Source: an uncultured bacterium (GTDB taxonomy: Bacteria > Cyanobacteriota > Vampirovibrionia > Gastranaerophilales > Gastranaerophilaceae). From it: a stretch of 50,605 bases of DNA. Positions within the stretch are counted from its first letter, which is position 1, and each line of letters opens with the position of its first letter. Under the pieces are notes generated by a model, which saw only the letters and a program-made list of their open reading frames with translations, was not told the origin of the DNA and ran no database searches. The DNA lies in assembly GCA_949284985.1 (NCBI GenBank), contig CASDWY010000028.1:1-50605 (forward strand). The letters run 5' to 3'. Below are positions 33,728-43,157 of the stretch, piece after piece. Position numbers and translations under genes: made by a program.

Positions 33728-34912
33728 TCAATTATTTTTTGGTGATTGCGAATAGCCTATTTTTACAATGTTTTTTTTGTAACGTTTTGTAAGTTTATCT
33801 ATGCTTTGGCATAGTTTATCTTTTTTGTTTTCTTTTTCAATATTTTCAAATAGAGACAATTGTATGTCTTGTGTTCTAATTAAGTTTTCAACTACAACTC
33901 CTGAGCTTCTGTAAATTGTATTTTTTTGATAAATTTTTTCAAATAGTGTTAATGCAACATTAATAAGATCTGAGTCCCAAGAGCTGGGAGATGGAAGTAA
34001 TTGTTTTTCACAAAAATATTTAAAGTCTTTACTTCTTAGTATTATTTTTATTCCTCCGGCTTTTAGTCCAAGTTCACGCAACCTTTCACAGGAGTGGTTT
34101 ATGTGATAAATTATTGAGTTTTTTATGTATTCTTTATCAGTTGTAAAGTTTGCAAATGAACGAGTATTTTGTATGGATTTTGGAAGTGTTGAGATATTGT
34201 TTATTTTAAAGATGGAGTTGCCTAGAAGTTCTTCTTTGGTTTGTAAACCTCTAATTCCGAGTTTAGCTTTTAGCCATTCGTCATTTTGGCTTGTAAATTC
34301 ATACGCTGTTTTTATTCCAAATTTTTCCATAAGAGCATTTGTATTGTGCCCTATTCCCCATATCTCACTAAGTTTTGTATTTTGAAGTTCTTTTTTTATT
34401 GATCTGTAACCGATAATATATGTGCCAGAACTTTGTTTAGCTTTGTGAGAAGCAAGTTTTGCTAAGGTTTTTGTTGTGCTTATGCCGATGGAAACCGGAA
34501 TACCTATTTTTGTCTTAATTTCTTCTCTTATCATTTTAGCTATTTCAATGTAACTTCTGCGATAGAGTCGTCTTAATCCTGTAAAATCTATAAAAGCTTC
34601 ATCAATAGAATATTGCTCTATCGTTGGACTAAAAGTTGAAAGTAAGCCTATTGTGCGTTTTGATAATTCAACATATCTTTGATAGCGTCCGGATATATAA
34701 ATTGCGTTTGGAAATTCTTTTTTTGCCATAAAATGAGGCATACCCATGCGTACGCCCATTTCTTTTGCTTCTTTAGATCTTGAGATTATGCAGCCATCGT
34801 TGTTCCCGAGAACGCAAACCGCCTTGCCCAGTAAAGACGGATTATCAAGTTGTTCACAAGATACAAAAAATGAGTCGCAGTCCATTAAAGCTATTATCTG
34901 TAAGTTTGTCAT
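33728..34912 (-). CDS. umuC: Y-family translesion polymerase (UmuC type)
   Basis: A 394-aa Y-family polymerase. The palm motif is ALMDCDSFFVSCEQ, the finger segment LGNNDGCIISRSKEAKE is typical of UmuC rather than DinB, and the second acidic motif is YSIDEAFIDFTG. The C-terminus has QLSLFEN, a beta-clamp-binding motif. It copies damaged DNA in the SOS response. The ATG at 34912 is preferred; a TTG at 34948 overlapping lexA is also possible. No clear ribosome binding site precedes either, so translation may be coupled to lexA, whose stop lies 19 bases upstream of this ATG. Transcription is presumably from the SOS promoter of lexA. Confidence 0.9.
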   Translation of the reverse strand: MTNLQIIALMDCDSFFVSCEQLDNPSLLGKAVCVLGNNDGCIISRSKEAKEMGVRMGMPHFMAKKEFPNAIYISGRYQRYVELSKRTIGLLSTFSPTIEQYSIDEAFIDFTGLRRLYRRSYIEIAKMIREEIKTKIGIPVSIGISTTKTLAKLASHKAKQSSGTYIIGYRSIKKELQNTKLSEIWGIGHNTNALMEKFGIKTAYEFTSQNDEWLKAKLGIRGLQTKEELLGNSIFKINNISTLPKSIQNTRSFANFTTDKEYIKNSIIYHINHSCERLRELGLKAGGIKIILRSKDFKYFCEKQLLPSPSSWDSDLINVALTLFEKIYQKNTIYRSSGVVVENLIRTQDIQLSLFENIEKENKKDKLCQSIDKLTKRYKKNIVKIGYSQSPKNN

Positions 34913-34931
34913 AGTTAATTTTAATAATATT

Positions 34932-35540
34932 TTAGTACTTTCGCACAAGTCCGGTTACAAGTCCTACAACAGAAAGTTCATTTTGAGGTTCAATTATTGG
35001 GTAACGAGAGTTTGCTGGTTCAAGATAAATTTTCCCGTTTCTGTTTCGGTAAAACTTTAGTGTAAATTCACCGTCTACGTTTGCAACAATAATATCTCCG
35101 TCTTGAATTCTCAGACCTTTTTCGACAACAACAATATCTCCATCACAAATTCCGGCATCTATCATGGAGTCTCCTATTACGGTAACAGAAAAAGTTGAAT
35201 TGGGGTTTTTTATAAGCATTTCATCGAAACTTATATTTGTATCGATATATCCTTCTGCCATTGTTGGAAAACCTGCTCTTACACCATCGCTAAAGTGAGG
35301 AATTTTAGGGAAAAATGAGCGGGATGTATCTTCCCCGCTCAGATTAGGAGGAATGAAAAATCTATTAAATTTTTCTTTAATAAGTCCAAGTTCGAGAAAT
35401 TTTTGAAAATATTGCCATATGGAATTTTTGGATTTAAATCCAAGATCATGCTTTAATATATCAAAGCTGGGTAAGGGTTCAAATCCATAGAGTTTGACTA
35501 ATTTATTAAATAATTCTTGTTGTTTTTTTGTAAGCTTCAT
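34932..35540 (-). CDS. lexA: LexA/UmuD-like SOS repressor-autoprotease
   Basis: A 202-aa protein with an N-terminal winged-helix domain (LTKKQQELFNKLVKLYGFEP, FKSKNSIWQYFQKFLELGLI) and a C-terminal S24 peptidase. The self-cleavage Ala-Gly (VRAGFPTMAEG), the nucleophile Ser in VIGDSMIDAG and the general-base Lys in FTLKFY are present. It represses SOS genes until RecA triggers self-cleavage. The N-terminal domain makes it LexA-like; the pairing with umuC is umuDC-like, so it may do both jobs or be a dedicated local repressor. The mRNA seems leaderless, since the start codon lies six bases past the -10. Confidence 0.88.
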   Translation of the reverse strand: MKLTKKQQELFNKLVKLYGFEPLPSFDILKHDLGFKSKNSIWQYFQKFLELGLIKEKFNRFFIPPNLSGEDTSRSFFPKIPHFSDGVRAGFPTMAEGYIDTNISFDEMLIKNPNSTFSVTVIGDSMIDAGICDGDIVVVEKGLRIQDGDIIVANVDGEFTLKFYRNRNGKIYLEPANSRYPIIEPQNELSVVGLVTGLVRKY

Positions 35541-35546
35541 AATTTT

Positions 35547-35575
35547 ATTATGAACAAATGTTCATAAAATGTCAA
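35547..35575 (-). promoter_or_regulatory. SOS box within the lexA promoter
   Basis: Minus-strand promoter: TTGACA (35575-35570), 17-bp spacer, CATAAT (35552-35547). A perfect palindrome, TTATGAACA-AA-TGTTCATAA (35548-35567), sits between and over them. It contains GAAC-N4-GTTC, the core of the Bacillus-type LexA box. LexA bound here would block RNA polymerase directly and autoregulate lexA-umuC. Confidence 0.88.
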
Positions 35576-35707
35576 GACCATTATGTATTTATGTAATGAT
35601 TTGCAAATTTTTATTTAACATTTTAGGTATATAGTGTTTTTTGTTGTTTTGCAATGAGATTTTTTTGGTCTATAATTGTCTTTGAAAGAAAAATTAAGAG
35701 GCAAAAA

Positions 35708-36742
35708 ATGAAACAGCAACTTGAAAATATTTTGAATAGCGCATTGGCTGAAATTGAAACAGCAAAAACTTCTGCTGATATTGAAACAATTAAATTAAAT
35801 TATTTAAGTAGAAAAGGTACGTTAAATTCGATTAAAAAGAACTTAAAGGATCTTTCTGTTGAGGATAAAAAAATTGTTGGAGCGTTTGCAAATGAGGTTG
35901 CTCAAATTCTTGAGAATAAGCTTGCTGAAAAATCTGATGTAATATATGCAAAGGAACTTGAAAAGAAGCTCGAAAGTGAAAAAATTGATGTAACTTTGAC
36001 TGGTTTAGGGCATCAAGCAGGTCGTGTAAATCCTTTAACTTCAACAATAAATGAAATTGTTGAAATTTTTCAAGGTTTAGGTTTTAGCCTTATCAAAAAT
36101 GAAAATAGCCCGGAAGTAGAAACGGAATATATTAATTTTGATATGCTCAATTTTCCACCGGATCATCCGGCAAAAGATATGCAAGATACTTTTTATGCTG
36201 AGCTTGCACCTAATGTCATTTTGAGAAGTCAAACCTCAAATGCTCAAATTCGTGAAATGTTTTCTGCAAAGCCGCCAATCAGAGTAATTGCTCCTGGAAG
36301 GGTTTATAGATGTGAATCTGTTTCTGCTCGTAAGAATAACCTATTTCATCAAATAGAGGGACTTTTGATAGATACCAATATTACATTTGGTGATTTGAAG
36401 GGAGTTTTAAATGAATTTATTAGAATATATTTTGGTGAAGCTAGACCAACAAGATTTAGGAGCAGTTTTTTCCCATTTACAGAACCATCTGCCGAAGTTG
36501 ATGTGCAATGTATTATGTGTGGTGGAAAAGGTTGCAGAGTATGCTCAGGAACAGGTTGGTTAGAAGTTCTTGGTGCTGGAATGGTAGATGTTAATGTCTT
36601 AAAAAATGTTGATATTGATCCTGAAATCTATAGTGGTTTTGCCTTTGGCATGGGGGTAGAAAGATTGGCTATGCTTAAGTATGCTATAGATGATATTAGA
36701 CTGTTTTATAACAATGATGTTAGATTCTTAAAACAGTTTTAG
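35708..36742 (+). CDS. pheS: Phenylalanyl-tRNA synthetase alpha subunit
   Basis: A 344-aa class II synthetase subunit. It has an N-terminal coiled coil, then FDMLNFPPDHPAKDMQDTFY and VYRCESVSARKNNLFHQIEG (motif 2 region), and GFAFGMGVERLAML (motif 3). A zinc-ribbon-like CIMCGGKGCRVC lies before the end. It attaches phenylalanine to its tRNA together with PheT, which is not in the window although pheS and pheT are usually adjacent. The ATG at 35708 follows AGAGGC; a longer reading from 35654 crosses the likely -10 (TATAAT, about 35670) and is rejected. Confidence 0.95.
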   Translation: MKQQLENILNSALAEIETAKTSADIETIKLNYLSRKGTLNSIKKNLKDLSVEDKKIVGAFANEVAQILENKLAEKSDVIYAKELEKKLESEKIDVTLTGLGHQAGRVNPLTSTINEIVEIFQGLGFSLIKNENSPEVETEYINFDMLNFPPDHPAKDMQDTFYAELAPNVILRSQTSNAQIREMFSAKPPIRVIAPGRVYRCESVSARKNNLFHQIEGLLIDTNITFGDLKGVLNEFIRIYFGEARPTRFRSSFFPFTEPSAEVDVQCIMCGGKGCRVCSGTGWLEVLGAGMVDVNVLKNVDIDPEIYSGFAFGMGVERLAMLKYAIDDIRLFYNNDVRFLKQF

Positions 36743-36761
36743 TTTTGTTTTAAACAAGTTT

Positions 36762-36794
36762 AAACTCCTGTAATGTTGTTTTACAGGAGTTTTA
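36762..36794 (+). terminator. Terminator after pheS
   Basis: AAACTCCTGTAA (36762-36773) pairs with TTACAGGAGTTT (36781-36792) across a 7-nt loop, then TTATT. It lies between convergent genes and may serve both. Confidence 0.85.
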
Positions 36795-36811
36795 TTAGGA
36801 ATTTAGAATTG

Positions 36812-37648
36812 TTATTTGTTGTTTGCCCAGTTTATGCATTGAGCACAAAATTCTGTTTCAAGATAACATTTTTGGGCAAAAGCGGCAAAAGTTGTGCCTG
36901 TTCTTGCGCGATAGTCATTAACTAGCATAGGGCAGTTAAAGACACCCTTTGCTGTTAAAATTCTTGAGTTGTGACATGATAGAAGAGTGACATTTTTGGG
37001 TGTATTTATTTCTGTTTCGTTTGATGCGTTTTTGTCGAACCAAGGTAAAATTTCAAGTATAATATCTTCCCATTCAATATTATAGCGGTTGAGTAAAGTT
37101 TTCATTGATTCAATTATTAAGCTTTCATCTTCTTTGTAGAAGTTTGTATATTTTATTGTTGGTGTGAATGTGTATTTGATAAGGCTTTGTATTGCACCAA
37201 TTGCTTTTCTAAAGGAGCCGCGACCTCTTATATCATCATTTTTTCTTTCATCGTAGCAATCTATACTTATGTTAAAGAAAAGCTCTTGGTCTCCCTCGTC
37301 TTCTACTTTTTTAAGAAAGCGTGCTTTTTTATCGTTAATATTAATCCCATTAGAAAAGATTGTAACCGGTTTATATTTTAGACAAGTGCGTAAAATTGTA
37401 TTGAAATCCGGGTGTAAAAGCGGTTCTCCTCCTGTTAAATATATCATTTTTACATTAAGATTTTTGGTATCTTGGAGTGCTTGTTTTATTACATCTACAG
37501 GGATAAAATCTTTAATTTTTTTGTATGAATCAAAGTTTATGTAACAATGTTTGCATTTTAAATTGCAATTTTGATTTGTAAGCTCGATAAATAAGTTATC
37601 AAGGTTTGATAGTTCTACGATTGGTGCTGTTAATATAGTTGTACCCAT
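36812..37648 (-). CDS. Radical SAM protein
   Basis: A 278-aa radical SAM enzyme. The cluster motif CNLKCKHCYI follows IELTNQN, and MIYLTGGEPLLHPDF is the SAM-binding GGE segment. A short cysteine-rich C-terminus (CHNSRIL, CPML, CYLETEFCAQC) suggests an auxiliary cluster, as in SPASM or twitch enzymes. AGGAG precedes the ATG. No peptide substrate or other pathway gene is adjacent, so the reaction is unknown. Guesses range from peptide maturase to activating enzyme. Confidence 0.85.
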   Translation of the reverse strand: MGTTILTAPIVELSNLDNLFIELTNQNCNLKCKHCYINFDSYKKIKDFIPVDVIKQALQDTKNLNVKMIYLTGGEPLLHPDFNTILRTCLKYKPVTIFSNGININDKKARFLKKVEDEGDQELFFNISIDCYDERKNDDIRGRGSFRKAIGAIQSLIKYTFTPTIKYTNFYKEDESLIIESMKTLLNRYNIEWEDIILEILPWFDKNASNETEINTPKNVTLLSCHNSRILTAKGVFNCPMLVNDYRARTGTTFAAFAQKCYLETEFCAQCINWANNK

Positions 37649-37794
37649 TTCTTTCTCCTGTTGTCTAACATGATAATTTTAGAACATAAACCTTTTTTGA
37701 AAATTAGACGGTTGTATATTTAAAATTAATCAAAAATAGTCTTGTGGGGTTATTTACAATAAAAAATATGTGTATTATATTTTTTACGAAGCAA

Positions 37795-38517
37795 TTAAAG
37801 CACAACGCTGTTGCCTGTTTTTATCCGATTTAAAAGTTTTTTGGAGGTATCAAATTCTTTGCAGAGATTCACTACGAAGTCTATTGCTTCTATATCTCTT
37901 GCAATAGCTTCTTTTAGTGAAATAATTTCTGAGAGAGTTAAATTAGAAATATCTTCTTGTTTTAGTGTTTTGAAAATATGCTTAAAGTTTTCTTGTTCTT
38001 TAAAGTTAAAACCAGGAAGTCCAAGTTTGTAGCTGTACCATTTATGAAATTGATGAATCATGTAATAAATGTCAACTTTAAGCGGTCTAAGTATAAACAT
38101 TTCATTACTTTTAAAGGAAATTATAAGCTTATTATAGACTAAGAGGTTTACAAAAAGATTGATAAATAATGCTTTAAGCCCTATTGCTGGGGTAATAAAA
38201 CCTTCTTCTTCTCCAACCAGTTTTAAAATTAAATTGGCATTTTTAATGCGAAAAACATCTGTTCCTTCAGTACTAATAAAGTTGAGTAGTTTTTCAGGAT
38301 CATCAAGTTTTGTTTTTACTATTTCTTTGATTTTTTTGTTAAGCTCTGTTTTTTTAAGTTCTGTTTCTGCGCTTAGAATTAATTCATTTTCTCCATGGAA
38401 AATCATTTTAGAACTTCCATTTTTAAAAGTTGAATTAAGCTTTTTGGTTCGTATTTTATACAAAAAGTTTTGAAGCTTAAGTATGAATTGCGTTAATTTA
38501 TAAATTAAAATATGCAT
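37795..38517 (-). CDS. Protein of unknown function
   Basis: A 240-aa protein that I do not recognise. It starts with a mildly hydrophobic, basic helix (MHILIYKLTQFILKLQNFLY). A mixed alpha/beta region follows (KMIFHGENELILSAETELKK, FRIKNANLILKLVGEEEGF), then a hydrophobic stretch (ALFINLFVNLLVYNKLIISF) and an all-helical C-terminus with His/Tyr-rich IYYMIHQFHKWYSYKLGLPG. The ATG at 38517 is chosen over one 13 codons upstream because GGGAAG stands before it. It lies alone between a radical SAM gene and secF on the same strand. It could be peripheral to the membrane. Confidence 0.7.
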   Translation of the reverse strand: MHILIYKLTQFILKLQNFLYKIRTKKLNSTFKNGSSKMIFHGENELILSAETELKKTELNKKIKEIVKTKLDDPEKLLNFISTEGTDVFRIKNANLILKLVGEEEGFITPAIGLKALFINLFVNLLVYNKLIISFKSNEMFILRPLKVDIYYMIHQFHKWYSYKLGLPGFNFKEQENFKHIFKTLKQEDISNLTLSEIISLKEAIARDIEAIDFVVNLCKEFDTSKKLLNRIKTGNSVVL

Positions 38518-38641
38518 TGAACTTCCCAATAAGTCGTTATATATGTATAAAAACAATTTATTTAAAATAATTGCTCGGAAAGTTACTTTGTTTTAATAAA
38601 ACAAGTGAAATTTAGTTTTTTAATGAAAAAACTTTAGTCAA

Positions 38642-38667
38642 ACAAATAGACGGTAACAACCGTCTAT
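38642..38667 (-). terminator. Terminator of the secD-secF operon
   Basis: AAATAGACGGT (38642-38652) pairs perfectly with ACCGTCTATTT (38657-38667) around a 4-nt loop, 31 bases past the secF stop. Confidence 0.8.
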
Positions 38668-38698
38668 TTACTTATTTATTTATTTTTAGGGCAATTGT

Positions 38699-39727
38699 CT
38701 ATACAGTAGCTTCAATTTGTTTTTTGGGGCCTTTTTTATGCGCTTCATCCCAATCTCTATGCCATGCCAAAAGCATACTAGCAAAGAAAATACTTGAATA
38801 TGTACCAATTGCAATACCCAAAATCATAACTAACACAAAATCTTTTGTTGTTACACCACCAAAGAAATATAATGCCAAAAGTGTTATTAAAGTTGTTAAA
38901 GAAGTATTTATGCTTCGAGCTAGAGTTTGGTTAACACTTGCATTAACTATTTCATCAAAACTTGCTTTTTTAGCTAAAAATCTCATATTTTCTCTTACTC
39001 GGTCAAAAACTACGATTGTATCGTGAACCGAGAAGCCAATTACTGTAAGTATTGCAGTTATAAATAAGCTGTCTATTTCTACGTTGTATAGCAAACCGAG
39101 TATTGAGAATACGCCAACTACAAATAAAACATCGTGAATAAGTGAAAGCAAGGCTATAACTGCATAATCAAGTCTAAAACGGATTGTCAGATAAGCAACT
39201 ATTCCGATAAAAGCCAGTCCCATAGCAATAAGAGAGTTTTTGTATAATTCTTTACCAAGAGTTGGCCCTACGGAATTTACAGAAATTAAATTTGCTTCGG
39301 GATAATCTGCTTGAACAGCTGATGTGACTTTAGCAAGTGAGGTTTGATCTTTTTCGTCAATAAACTTTGTTCTAATTGAAATTATATGTTGAATACTTGC
39401 TTTGCTTTCTGGATTTGCCACGTCATTTGAGTTGTTGGCATTAATAATTTGAATAGAGGCTGAGTCTATGTTGTGTTTATCCAGAGAGGTTCTTAGTTTA
39501 GTTATACTTGTGTTGTCTACGGTTTCTTTAACTCCGTATTGGATAACAGTTCCGCCTGTAAAATCTATACCGACTTTAAGCGGAGTGTGTGTAGGCAAAG
39601 TTATTGTTGAGTATATCATCGCAAATAAGCCTGGAAAAATTAAAATTACTGACAAAGAAAGCCAAACCCATCTGTATTTTACGATATCTATTATATTTTT
39701 ATTTCCTATAACATTTGTTTCAGACAT
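38699..39727 (-). CDS. secF: Protein translocase subunit SecF
   Basis: A 342-aa RND-type membrane protein. An N-terminal span is followed by the periplasmic part with GIDFTGGTVIQYG and then five spans; the family motif GFSVHDTIVVFDRVRENM is in the fourth. With SecD it uses the proton (or sodium) gradient to pull exported proteins out of SecYEG. It starts 16 bases after secD, with a good ribosome binding site (AAGGAG). Standard length. Confidence 0.96.
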   Translation of the reverse strand: MSETNVIGNKNIIDIVKYRWVWLSLSVILIFPGLFAMIYSTITLPTHTPLKVGIDFTGGTVIQYGVKETVDNTSITKLRTSLDKHNIDSASIQIINANNSNDVANPESKASIQHIISIRTKFIDEKDQTSLAKVTSAVQADYPEANLISVNSVGPTLGKELYKNSLIAMGLAFIGIVAYLTIRFRLDYAVIALLSLIHDVLFVVGVFSILGLLYNVEIDSLFITAILTVIGFSVHDTIVVFDRVRENMRFLAKKASFDEIVNASVNQTLARSINTSLTTLITLLALYFFGGVTTKDFVLVMILGIAIGTYSSIFFASMLLAWHRDWDEAHKKGPKKQIEATV

Positions 39728-39743
39728 TTTTTTCTCCTTAAGA

Positions 39744-41051
39744 TTAATCTAAAACGCCAAATCTGGCTTTTTCGCGTTTTGTTTCTGTTGCTTGGTATGC
39801 TTGACCTATATCACTTTGTTTTAATCCAAACCAAGCTGGGTGTTTAAGTTGACCTGTTCCAAACAAAAGGTGCATAAAGTTTTTAGTGACAGTAATAGCT
39901 GTAAACATACTAACAATTACACCAATAGCCAAAGTGAGAGCAAATCCTTTTACAATACTTGTGCCAAGTAGATATAGTATTGCGCAAGTTATAATAGTGG
40001 TCATATTTGAGTCAAAAATACTTGTGAAAGCTCTGTCAAAACCTGAATTTATTGCAGTAAAAAGTGTTCTGCCTTGTTTTAGCTCTTCTTTTGTTCTTTC
40101 AAATATAAGAATATTTGCGTCTACAGCCATGCCTATACTTAGAATAAATCCGGATATACCTGCAAGAGTAAGTGTTACAGGTACAATTTTAAATATTGCA
40201 AAAAGAATTAGTCCATATATTCCAAGAGCTAAGTCAGCAATTATTCCCGGAACTCTATAGTATAGAACCATAAAGATCATTACAAGTCCAATACCGATTA
40301 TGCCTGCAAATTTGCTTTTTTCAACACTGTCAGCACCAAGAGTAGGTCCAACAGTATTTTCTTCAATAATTTTTGCTGGAACAGGTAAAGCTCCGGCATT
40401 AAGCAGGTCTACCATTTTTTTTGCTTCTTCATATGCAAACCCATTGTCCCCACCTGTTATTTGAGCTTGTCCGCCTATAATAGGTTCTTGAATTGTTGGT
40501 GCTGAACTAAGTTCTCCGTTAAAGAATATAGCCATAGGTTGTCCGACCAATTCTCTTGTGAGTTGTGCAAATTTTTTAGCTCCTTTGTCGTTAAATTCAA
40601 GACTTACTGCCCATTGACCGCCGCTTGTGGTTGTAACCATTGCTTTTTTTACATCGTTTCCGGTGAGTCCTGAGTCTTGCCAGGTTTGGACGTTGTTAAT
40701 AACAGGTCCTGGTCGTTTAAAGACTAATTCTGCTGTTTCTCCTAAAAATTCCCGTGCTTGTTTCGGATCGGAAACGTTTGGTATTTCAATTAAAAGTCTT
40801 TTGTCTCCTGTTTTTTGCACAATTGTTTCTGATACTCCAAGTGCGTTAACACGATTTTCTATGGCAAATTGCAAACTATCCATCATATCTGGAGTTATTT
40901 TTGCAATGTTGTTTGTGGTTTGCGCTTCAAGCACTAATCTGGAACCGCCTACAAGGTCTAATCCAAGTTTTGTAGGTTTTATACAGATTGTTGCAGTAGA
41001 AGCAATCACAATGGCTATAATAGCCCAAAACATTAGAATTTTATTTTTCAT
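39744..41051 (-). CDS. secD: Protein translocase subunit SecD
   Basis: A 435-aa RND-type membrane protein. It has an N-terminal span, the GLDLVGGSRLVLEAQT segment, a periplasmic head of about 220 residues, and five further spans with GMAVDANILIFERTKEEL. It is the short, single-headed type of many bacteria, without the extra loops of E. coli SecD. It is the first gene of secD-secF. It probably supports export of the signal-peptide proteins in this window. Confidence 0.96.
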   Translation of the reverse strand: MKNKILMFWAIIAIVIASTATICIKPTKLGLDLVGGSRLVLEAQTTNNIAKITPDMMDSLQFAIENRVNALGVSETIVQKTGDKRLLIEIPNVSDPKQAREFLGETAELVFKRPGPVINNVQTWQDSGLTGNDVKKAMVTTTSGGQWAVSLEFNDKGAKKFAQLTRELVGQPMAIFFNGELSSAPTIQEPIIGGQAQITGGDNGFAYEEAKKMVDLLNAGALPVPAKIIEENTVGPTLGADSVEKSKFAGIIGIGLVMIFMVLYYRVPGIIADLALGIYGLILFAIFKIVPVTLTLAGISGFILSIGMAVDANILIFERTKEELKQGRTLFTAINSGFDRAFTSIFDSNMTTIITCAILYLLGTSIVKGFALTLAIGVIVSMFTAITVTKNFMHLLFGTGQLKHPAWFGLKQSDIGQAYQATETKREKARFGVLD

Positions 41052-41133
41052 GATGTCCCCAATTTATACTGATACTCAACTTAACTGTATATTAGCAAAA
41101 ATAAAAAAAATAATCTAATACTTTTGGCTAATT

Positions 41134-42177
41134 TTAACAATTATCTCCAAAAAGTAATTCGTTCATCTCTGTAAAGTCAAATTTCTTTGTAGTTGCATAT
41201 TCAAATATAGTAGAGGTTTTTAGGGATTTCAGCGTAGATATTTTGTAGTTTAATTCTTTTGGTTTGTCAAGATTTATGTACGGTATTTGTGCATCAAGTG
41301 ATAGTTTTTCGACTTTTTCATCATAATTAATTGCTAATGTTTTTATGCCAAATTTAATAGCTAGCAGGCATGCGTGAAAGCGCATGGCTATGAGATACTC
41401 AAGTGTTTTCATGTTTTCTTGAATGTTAAGTGGCGAATCATTTTTGATTATTTTAGTTTTAATCATTGGGTTTTTAATTAATAATCTTGTTTGAAAATCT
41501 TTACATATTTCAAAATCTTGTGAGTCTTGGAATGAGAAAATTAAAATTTCTTTATCCGAAAAGTTTTGTATAATTTCATCTGAGAGTACTTTTAAAAAAG
41601 GTTCGTTAAGGTATTTCCAAGCCCTCAATTGAATGCCTACACGATTTTGGGGTGAATATGGGGGAAGCTCTAAATTAAATGCCGGGTCTGGTTGTAATTT
41701 TGCGCAAATTCCCCAACCTCGCAGTAAAAAAAGACTTTTTTCATCTCGAACAGTTATTTGATGTGCAAATTTTAGTATAAATTTTGTCAGTAACCGACCA
41801 ATGCGGTTAGTTATCGGGCCTATTCCTTGTGCAAATATTATAATTTTTTTGTTAAAAACTTTTGCTAGTAAAATTATAAAAAGATAATATATTAAACTTT
41901 TTAAGCTGGTTTTATCCTGTAAAATGCTGCCTCCTCCAGAAATTAGAGCATCTGAATTAGCTATAGCAAAAATTATTGATAAAATGTTAAAGGTTTTGCA
42001 AGTTTTTATTTTGTGCAAACTTGCGGTTTTTTGAGGATTTGAAGATATTGCAGTGATTTGGGCATTATTTTTTTTAAGATTCTGGCACAAGACATCAAAT
42101 ATAGCTTCATCACCAAAATTATCAAATCCTATGTAGCCGGAAATAACGATTTTAGGATACTTCTTTTTTATAGGCAT
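41134..42177 (-). CDS. csaB: Polysaccharide pyruvyl transferase (CsaB family)
   Basis: A 347-aa protein. It has the family start KIVISGYIGFDNFGDEAIFD, then ALISGGGSILQDKTS, the segment IIIFAQGIGPI with ITVRDEKS, and late in the chain MRFHACLLAIKFG. CsaB-type enzymes move pyruvate from PEP to a cell-wall or surface sugar, which can anchor SLH-domain proteins to peptidoglycan. Its ATG abuts the stop of the sugar kinase upstream, with AAGGAA inside that gene's end, so the two are co-translated. The acceptor glycan cannot be told. Confidence 0.88.
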   Translation of the reverse strand: MPIKKKYPKIVISGYIGFDNFGDEAIFDVLCQNLKKNNAQITAISSNPQKTASLHKIKTCKTFNILSIIFAIANSDALISGGGSILQDKTSLKSLIYYLFIILLAKVFNKKIIIFAQGIGPITNRIGRLLTKFILKFAHQITVRDEKSLFLLRGWGICAKLQPDPAFNLELPPYSPQNRVGIQLRAWKYLNEPFLKVLSDEIIQNFSDKEILIFSFQDSQDFEICKDFQTRLLIKNPMIKTKIIKNDSPLNIQENMKTLEYLIAMRFHACLLAIKFGIKTLAINYDEKVEKLSLDAQIPYINLDKPKELNYKISTLKSLKTSTIFEYATTKKFDFTEMNELLFGDNC

Positions 42178-43116
42178 TTACATTTCCTTTAATTTTTCAA
42201 AAACTTGTTCTTTGGTGGGAATAGATTTTATTGCGCCAACGCCCATTGCTTGAAGTGCGCCTGTTGCAGAAGCTATTCTGGATGCTTCAAAAGGTGTTTT
42301 GCCTTGTGACAGCCCGTATAAGAATGCTCCGTTATAAGCGTCGCCTGTACTTGTGGCATCAACAATTTGCGAGTTTTTGAATTCTTCAAAAATTATGTTG
42401 CCTTCTGCTCCGACGTAATTCCCATATGTTTTTGAGCATCTGATTGATACAATTTGGATTCCTATATCCCAAAAATGTTTTATAAGTTTTTCAGGTGAGC
42501 TGCATTCAAAAAGTTTTTCACCATCTCTTGACTGGTTCAAAAATATTACGTCTAAATATGGTGCAATTTCTTCAAATGCTTCTTTTGCATCAAGTACATT
42601 CCATATACTTTCAGAGTAATTTGGATCGTATGCGCAAAGAAGATTATTTTCTTTTGCAATTTTATACGCTTTTTGAATTGCTTCTTTTGCATTAAGTGAA
42701 AGGGCTTGTGTTGTGCCTGTAGCGTAAAAAATTCCTGCATTTTTTATATATTCTTCGTCTATATCGTCCACATTTAAATAAGTTGCTGCAGATTTTTTAC
42801 GGTAGTGTGCAAATTCTTTTTCGCTGTCTATTGGGCGAGCAATAAAGTAAATACCATTAAAACCTTTGACCAATTTAACTTGTGAAATATCAAGTCCTTC
42901 GTTTTGCCAACAGTCGAGAAGATAATCTTTAAAAGGATCAATTCCTATTTTTGTTATATATCCGACTTTTGCACCCAACCGAAGAGCTGTAATAGCCGTA
43001 CAAAGAGTGTCTCCTCCATAGTATTTTTGCAGATTGTCGGCAAAAGTGAGACTTTCATCACTGGAAAATTCAATTAGACTTTCACCTACTGTTATTATAT
43101 CTAATTTTTCTGTCAT
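42178..43116 (-). CDS. PfkB-family sugar kinase (2-keto-3-deoxygluconate kinase-like)
   Basis: A 312-aa ribokinase-fold enzyme. Visible are GESLIEFSSDESLTFADN at the start, YYGGDTLCTAITALRLGAKV, and the C-terminal anion-hole and catalytic motif DATSTGDAYNGAFLYGL, whose usual GAGD is TSTGD here. The closest pattern is KDG kinase, with fructokinase as an alternative. It phosphorylates a sugar or sugar acid in the cytoplasm. AGAGG precedes the ATG. It shares a transcript with csaB, although no pathway link is obvious. Confidence 0.85.
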   Translation of the reverse strand: MTEKLDIITVGESLIEFSSDESLTFADNLQKYYGGDTLCTAITALRLGAKVGYITKIGIDPFKDYLLDCWQNEGLDISQVKLVKGFNGIYFIARPIDSEKEFAHYRKKSAATYLNVDDIDEEYIKNAGIFYATGTTQALSLNAKEAIQKAYKIAKENNLLCAYDPNYSESIWNVLDAKEAFEEIAPYLDVIFLNQSRDGEKLFECSSPEKLIKHFWDIGIQIVSIRCSKTYGNYVGAEGNIIFEEFKNSQIVDATSTGDAYNGAFLYGLSQGKTPFEASRIASATGALQAMGVGAIKSIPTKEQVFEKLKEM

Positions 43117-43157
43117 AAAACCTCTTTTTTTATTGACAATATCACAAAGGTAAATTT

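Noticed and set aside
35586-35606. HLR1-like sequence between lexA and pheS
   Set aside because: Two defined positions are wrong and one half-site is TGCAA, so it is too weak to call beside two perfect matches.
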